DNA of 9,316 nt from contig UQNN01000034.1 in assembly GCA_900542445.1 (NCBI GenBank), forward strand, positions 1 through 9,316, read 5' to 3'. The stretch comes from an uncultured Eubacteriales bacterium. GTDB taxonomy: Bacteria; Bacillota; Clostridia; Christensenellales; Aristaeellaceae. This document shows, one piece after another, positions 6,617 to 9,316 of the stretch. The position numbers were made by a program, and so were the translations under genes. Position 1 is the stretch's first letter, and each line of letters starts with the position of its first letter. Under the pieces are notes generated by a model that worked only from the letters and a program-made list of their open reading frames with translations, was not told the DNA's origin and did no database searches.

Positions 6617-6662
6617 AATCCGAAGCAGCGGTCGATCGCATGCTTCGGATTTTTGCGTTTTT
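6617..6662 (+). terminator. Rho-independent terminator after pfkA
   Basis: A perfect 11-bp stem, AATCCGAAGCA (6617-6627) with TGCTTCGGATT (6641-6651). An inner GCG/CGC pairing with one bulged A sits above it, and TTTTTGCGTTTTT follows. It starts 25 bp after the pfkA stop and separates pfkA from the next promoter. Confidence 0.9.
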
Positions 6663-6696
6663 AGCGTCAACGAAACAGAGAAAGACAAGAAACGCC

Positions 6697-6725
6697 TTGA
6701 AAACGCCGGGCGGCGCTGGTATAAT
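6697..6725 (+). promoter_or_regulatory. Strong promoter of the ATC-hydrolase/hydrolase/methyltransferase operon
   Basis: A -35 TTGAAA (6697-6702, 5/6 match), a 17-nt spacer and a perfect TATAAT (6720-6725) preceded by TGG. This is the best promoter in the window by consensus. The start is expected near 6732. Confidence 0.8.
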
Positions 6726-6736
6726 ATGATCTGTAA

Positions 6737-6750
6737 TTAGTATCGACTAA
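6737..6750. promoter_or_regulatory. Operator-like palindrome at the operon start site
   Basis: TTAGTATCGACTAA is an inverted repeat (TTAGT/ACTAA with a 4-nt centre) at about +6 to +19 of the strong promoter, the place for a repressor to block initiation or clearance. Its first 11 bases (TTAGTATCGAC) also occur at 1455-1465 in the mobile-element operator region. That match could be chance, since several 11-bp repeats are expected in a window this size. The regulator is unknown. Confidence 0.4.
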
Positions 6751-6754
6751 CAAG

Positions 6755-6817
6755 ATGCCGTATTTCAAAGAGGCCAAAGAGGATTTCGTCCAAATCGTGG
6801 ATATTTTGAAAAAATAA
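6755..6817 (+). CDS. Very short ORF (20 aa) leading the operon
   Basis: ATG to TAA encodes 20 residues starting MPYFKEAKEDF and ending DILKK, with protein-like composition and an amphipathic helical look. It lies between the promoter and the first operon gene, and its stop overlaps the AAGGGG ribosome binding site of that gene. This would suit a leader peptide or a coupled start. No Shine-Dalgarno sequence precedes it, so it may instead be a gene remnant or untranslated. Confidence 0.25.
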   Translation: MPYFKEAKEDFVQIVDILKK

Positions 6818-6827
6818 GGGGTTTCCC

Positions 6828-7532
6828 ATGAAAGACAGTGAACTGAACATCGATCTGACCTGTCACGTGCTCTATTCCAAACCCTGCAAAGCGCAGATTC
6901 AAAGCAAAATTGCGCTGCACTATCCCGAAGGTGAGCAGGAAGCGATCTGGACGCGGGTGCAGAAGCAATACGCGGCCTTTCTTTCCGACTGGCGCACCGA
7001 TCTCGGCGGCGCGAAAAATTTTCACAACGGCGCGGGCGGCAACTACGACTGCGTCGCGCTGATGGCGTATTACGTCGTCTGCAAGGATGTAACCAGTGTG
7101 GAAGAGATCGAGCAGATGGAGGGCGACCTGTTTCTGCCCGTCTTCCGCAAGATGAAGTTTGTGGATTGCAACAGGCCGATTTTCAAGCGGCTCATGCACC
7201 GCGCGTTCCTGAACGCGAAAAAGCAGTGCGACAAATGGGGCGATTTCAAGATGAACGTCGCGCCGTTTGACAAGGGCAAGCCCATCTATTACGAGTTTAC
7301 CGAATGTCCGACGGCGGAGTTCGCGAAAAAGCATGGCCTGCTGGAGGTCATGCCCGCGCTCTGCAATCCGGATTTCACGGCCATGGAGCTGATTCACGCG
7401 CGGCTGGTGCGCACGACGACCTGCGCCAACGGCTGCAAGTGCGATTACACCGTTTGCGGCGACAGGGATGAAGCGTTTCTGAGCGCGCACCCGGAATACC
7501 GCGACGAGGCAGGCTATCGGAGAAACCGGTAA
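6828..7532 (+). CDS. L-2-amino-thiazoline-4-carboxylic acid hydrolase family protein
   Basis: A 234-aa protein resembling the ATC hydrolase family, named after a Pseudomonas enzyme that opens 2-amino-thiazoline-4-carboxylate on the way to L-cysteine. Recognisable segments are GGNYDCVALMAYYVVCKD (71-88), MNVAPFDKGKPIYYEFTECP (142-161), AEFAKKHGLLEVMPALCNPD (163-182), and a C-terminal block MELIHARLVRTTTCANGCK (186-204) with CDYTVCGD after it. The C-terminus is Cys-rich (160, 179, 199, 203, 205, 210), which could mean metal or thiol chemistry, and His190 is a candidate catalytic residue. There is no signal peptide or membrane segment, so it should be cytosolic. AAGGGG precedes the ATG. It is first in a three-gene operon with a hydrolase and a methyltransferase. 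Clostridial members of this family are very diverse, so the true substrate is probably not the named one. Confidence 0.75.
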   Translation: MKDSELNIDLTCHVLYSKPCKAQIQSKIALHYPEGEQEAIWTRVQKQYAAFLSDWRTDLGGAKNFHNGAGGNYDCVALMAYYVVCKDVTSVEEIEQMEGDLFLPVFRKMKFVDCNRPIFKRLMHRAFLNAKKQCDKWGDFKMNVAPFDKGKPIYYEFTECPTAEFAKKHGLLEVMPALCNPDFTAMELIHARLVRTTTCANGCKCDYTVCGDRDEAFLSAHPEYRDEAGYRRNR

Positions 7533-7546
7533 AGGAGGAAAAGACT

Positions 7547-8341
7547 GTGCAGTTTGAAACGCTGGGCGACGCGAAGCGCCCCGCTATTCTGTTTTTTCAT
7601 GCGATGGGCGTTACCGGGGCGAGCAGCGAACCCGTTGCGAAAAATTTGCAGGCGCGGTATTTCTGTATCCTGCCGACGTCCACCGTCTACTGCGCGGGGC
7701 AGAAATACATGAGCAAAGCGGACGAGGTGCGGCAGGTGGAGACGTTTCTGCGCAAAAAAGGCGTGGAAAGGCTGGCGCTGGTCGTCGCTTCTTCCATCGG
7801 CGCGGACCTGGCGGCAGCGTTTCTGGCCGCGACGCGGCTTCCCGTGGAACACGTCTTTTTTGACGGCGGGCAGTTCGCCCAAATTGGCCGGGGAACGCGG
7901 CGCGTGATGACGCCGTTTCTGTATCTGGCGATCAAGAGCCTGTATTGGTCGAAGGGAAAAACCCTCAAAAAGATCATGTGGTGCGACGACGACGCGATTA
8001 AGCCGTATTTCATCGCGGCGGGAAAGGCGCTGACCTACGGCAATCTGCGCCGCCAACTGGCGGACAGCCTGGAGAACAAACCCTTCCCGGTGCTGTCGGA
8101 GGTTTTGCAGGCACACTGCTTCTTCGAATTTGGCGGCATTGAAGACCATTTCAAATACCGCGATGCGGTCATGCGGGCGTATCCGCAGGGGCATTTTCCC
8201 GTGTTTGAACAGATGAACCATATGCAGTTTCAAATTCAAAATCCGCAGGGCTTTGGGGCCATGCTGGAAAACATCATCGAAACGGGCGGCCTGCCCGACC
8301 TGCCTTTTTTGCGGCAGGCATCAGAAAGGAAAAAGCCATGA
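7547..8341 (+). CDS. Alpha/beta hydrolase-fold protein
   Basis: 264 aa, with a GTG start supported by AAAGGAGG (7531-7538), which overlaps the previous stop codon, at 8-nt spacing. The fold is visible as an early strand plus oxyanion-loop motif ILFFHAMGVTG (14-24) and a nucleophile elbow LVVASSIGADLAAAF (78-92). There the GxSxG pattern is AxSxG, making Ser83 the probable nucleophile. Asp106 (FFDGG) is a candidate acid. A His near the end, probably His225 (MNHMQFQIQNPQ), would complete the triad. The region from about 115 to 165 is aromatic and basic and may be the cap. There is no signal peptide. The ATGA overlap with the methyltransferase start shows the two are translationally coupled, so they probably act on one metabolite or counteract each other. 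The substrate (ester, thioester or amide) is unknown. Confidence 0.8.
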   Translation: MQFETLGDAKRPAILFFHAMGVTGASSEPVAKNLQARYFCILPTSTVYCAGQKYMSKADEVRQVETFLRKKGVERLALVVASSIGADLAAAFLAATRLPVEHVFFDGGQFAQIGRGTRRVMTPFLYLAIKSLYWSKGKTLKKIMWCDDDAIKPYFIAAGKALTYGNLRRQLADSLENKPFPVLSEVLQAHCFFEFGGIEDHFKYRDAVMRAYPQGHFPVFEQMNHMQFQIQNPQGFGAMLENIIETGGLPDLPFLRQASERKKP

Positions 8342-9174
8342 AATATCCCATCAAAAAGAACACCGTGCAGGAAACGCTGGTCATTCCGATGTATGGGCGC
8401 AAAATGTGTTCACAGCTTTATCCTAAAATCTACCGGGACGAAACGGCGCTCCGGCTGATTGATCAGGTGGATTACGACTTCTCCGCGCTGGAGGAAAAGG
8501 CCAAAAGCATCATGCATCGCTTCGGTTTTCTGGAGGTCGCCATGCGGCAGAGCGACCTCGCGTGGGAGGTTCGCGACTATCTCAAAACGCATCCGAATGC
8601 GGCGGTGGTCAACCTCGGCTGCGGGCTGGATGACACGGGCCGCGCCTGCGACAACGGCACGTGTAAAATCTATAACATCGATTTTCCGGATGTCATCGCG
8701 GTGCGCAATGCGCTGCTTCCGGCCGGGGAGCGGGAAACCAACATCGGCTGCGATTTGAACGATGCGTCGTGGTTTTCGCGCATCGATGCGAGCGGCGGCG
8801 CGGTGTTCTTCGCGGCGGGCGTGTTCTATTATTTCCTGACCGGGCAGGTCAAGACGCTGGTCTGCGCGCTGGCGGCGGCATTTCCAGACGGCAGGATTGT
8901 CTTTGACGCGGCGAATCGGTCGGCGGTGAAGCTGATGCTCAAGACGTGGATCAGGCAGGCAAAGATTCGGGATGTCGGCGCGTATTTCGCTGTCGCAGAC
9001 GCGAAGAAGGAACTTTCGACGTGGAGCGAAAAGCTGAGCATATCCAGCCGGGGCTACATGCTGGGCTATCAAACGCTGGATGATCCGTCCGTGAGCGGCT
9101 TTTTCCGTTTTTTGGCAAAGGTCGGCGACGGCATGATGAAGATGCAGATTGTGCGGCTGGATTTTCAAAAATGA
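8338..9174 (+). CDS. Class I SAM-dependent methyltransferase, leucine carboxyl methyltransferase (LCM)-like
   Basis: 278 aa, beginning within the hydrolase stop codon (ATGA), with AGGAAA as ribosome binding site. After an N-terminal segment typical of LCM/PpmA-type proteins (CSQLYPKIYRDETALRLID, 24-42), MRQSDLAWEVRDYL (69-82) corresponds to the usual Arg-plus-Asp region. SAM motif I is VVNLGCGLDD (90-99), and the acidic ribose-binding position is Asp115 in IYNIDFPDVI. GCDLNDASWF (137-146) matches the motif around the adenine, and the segment AAGVFYYF (159-166) is motif-IV-like. Known relatives methylate carboxyl or hydroxyl groups, including the protein phosphatase 2A C-terminus in eukaryotes and polyketides or small acids in bacteria. 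Last gene of the operon; a terminator follows within 10 bp. The substrate is unknown. Confidence 0.82.
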   Translation: MKYPIKKNTVQETLVIPMYGRKMCSQLYPKIYRDETALRLIDQVDYDFSALEEKAKSIMHRFGFLEVAMRQSDLAWEVRDYLKTHPNAAVVNLGCGLDDTGRACDNGTCKIYNIDFPDVIAVRNALLPAGERETNIGCDLNDASWFSRIDASGGAVFFAAGVFYYFLTGQVKTLVCALAAAFPDGRIVFDAANRSAVKLMLKTWIRQAKIRDVGAYFAVADAKKELSTWSEKLSISSRGYMLGYQTLDDPSVSGFFRFLAKVGDGMMKMQIVRLDFQK

Positions 9175-9181
9175 AGCATTT

Positions 9182-9213
9182 CGGTCTGTCGGCACTTGAC
9201 AGGCCGTCTTTTT
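9182..9213 (+). terminator. Rho-independent terminator of the operon
   Basis: A 9-bp stem, CGGTCTGTC (9182-9190) with GACAGGCCG (9198-9206), containing one G-U pair, a 7-nt loop, and TCTTTTTG after it. It begins 7 bp after the methyltransferase stop codon. Confidence 0.85.
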
Positions 9214-9222
9214 GAGTATAAT
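9196..9222 (+). promoter_or_regulatory. Promoter overlapping the preceding terminator
   Basis: A perfect TTGACA (9196-9201) and a perfect TATAAT (9217-9222) are separated by 15 nt, shorter than the 17 nt of the other promoters here, which would weaken it. The -35 lies in the loop and 3' arm of the terminator. It would drive transcription from about 9229. Confidence 0.5.
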
Positions 9223-9228
9223 GCGAAA

Positions 9229-9314
9229 CGCCGTTTCATAACGACGTTACAGACTGTCGACAAAGGCGCTGTCTCAAAATGGCTAAAGCAGGCCATGAGA
9301 GGCAGCGCCTTTTT
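9229..9314 (+). ncRNA. Candidate short structured RNA ending in a terminator
   Basis: Between the overlapping promoter and the right edge there is no ORF. There is a small hairpin (GAAAC/GTTTC, 9225-9237) and a 9-bp near-palindrome (AACGACGTT). A long hairpin follows: AAAGGCGCTG then TCTC, an inner ATGGC/GCCAT stem, then GAGA, a GG bulge, and CAGCGCCTTTTT. That is a good rho-independent terminator, so an RNA of about 85 nt is plausible. Alternatively this is only the terminator of a gene converging from outside the window, or the inverted end of an insertion sequence: GGCTGTCTCAAAA-like ends occur in IS families. Confidence 0.3.
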
Positions 9315-9316
9315 CC

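Noticed and set aside
1..9316. tRNA or rRNA genes, CRISPR array
   Set aside because: No cloverleaf with a GTTCRANNC-like T arm, no rRNA-like blocks and no regularly spaced repeat-spacer units were seen on reading; a tool-based scan was not possible.

Overview
This window looks like a chromosome segment of a moderately GC-rich member of the Bacillota, probably class Clostridia. Ribosome binding sites are strong AGGAGG types. Several promoters carry an extended -10 (TGG followed by TATAAT-like hexamers) with 17-nt spacers, and the house-keeping proteins read like clostridial orthologues. The species cannot be fixed from the sequence alone.

Positions 1-2165 are mobile-element DNA. At the left edge is the C-terminus of a large serine recombinase, followed by a 45-codon ORF whose first residues resemble a serine recombinase start. 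Facing these is a tyrosine integrase gene on the minus strand. It reads normally for 304 residues and loses family sequence right after the HDLRH motif, so the catalytic Tyr is missing. One serine-recombinase element inserted into the integrase gene of another element would explain this. Upstream of the integrase lie a 70-aa excisionase-like protein (1-nt overlap) and a divergent Cro/cI-type repressor. The 190-bp region between the two divergent promoters holds about six copies of an 11-bp ATACTWAGCAA-like motif, a likely operator array.

Positions 2115-6662 are core genome. guaA (GMP synthase) lies on the minus strand, with its 3' end next to the mobile module and sharing a bidirectional terminator with the repressor. 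guaA 3' ends are known integration sites. Divergent from guaA are mnmE (tRNA U34 modification GTPase) and then pfkA (6-phosphofructokinase, with G/K in the positions that help set phosphate-donor preference). Each has its own promoter, and pfkA ends at a strong terminator.

Positions 6697-9213 form a compact operon with a near-consensus promoter and an operator-like palindrome at its transcription start. It contains a very short ORF, an L-2-amino-thiazoline-4-carboxylate hydrolase-family protein, an alpha/beta hydrolase, and an LCM-type SAM-dependent methyltransferase. The last two are translationally coupled (ATGA), and a terminator follows. The cassette has no function I can assign with certainty and is the most attractive candidate here for an undescribed pathway. 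The right end (9196-9316) has a promoter whose -35 lies inside the preceding terminator, then about 90 nt of structured sequence ending in another terminator: a candidate small RNA or an IS/MITE end.
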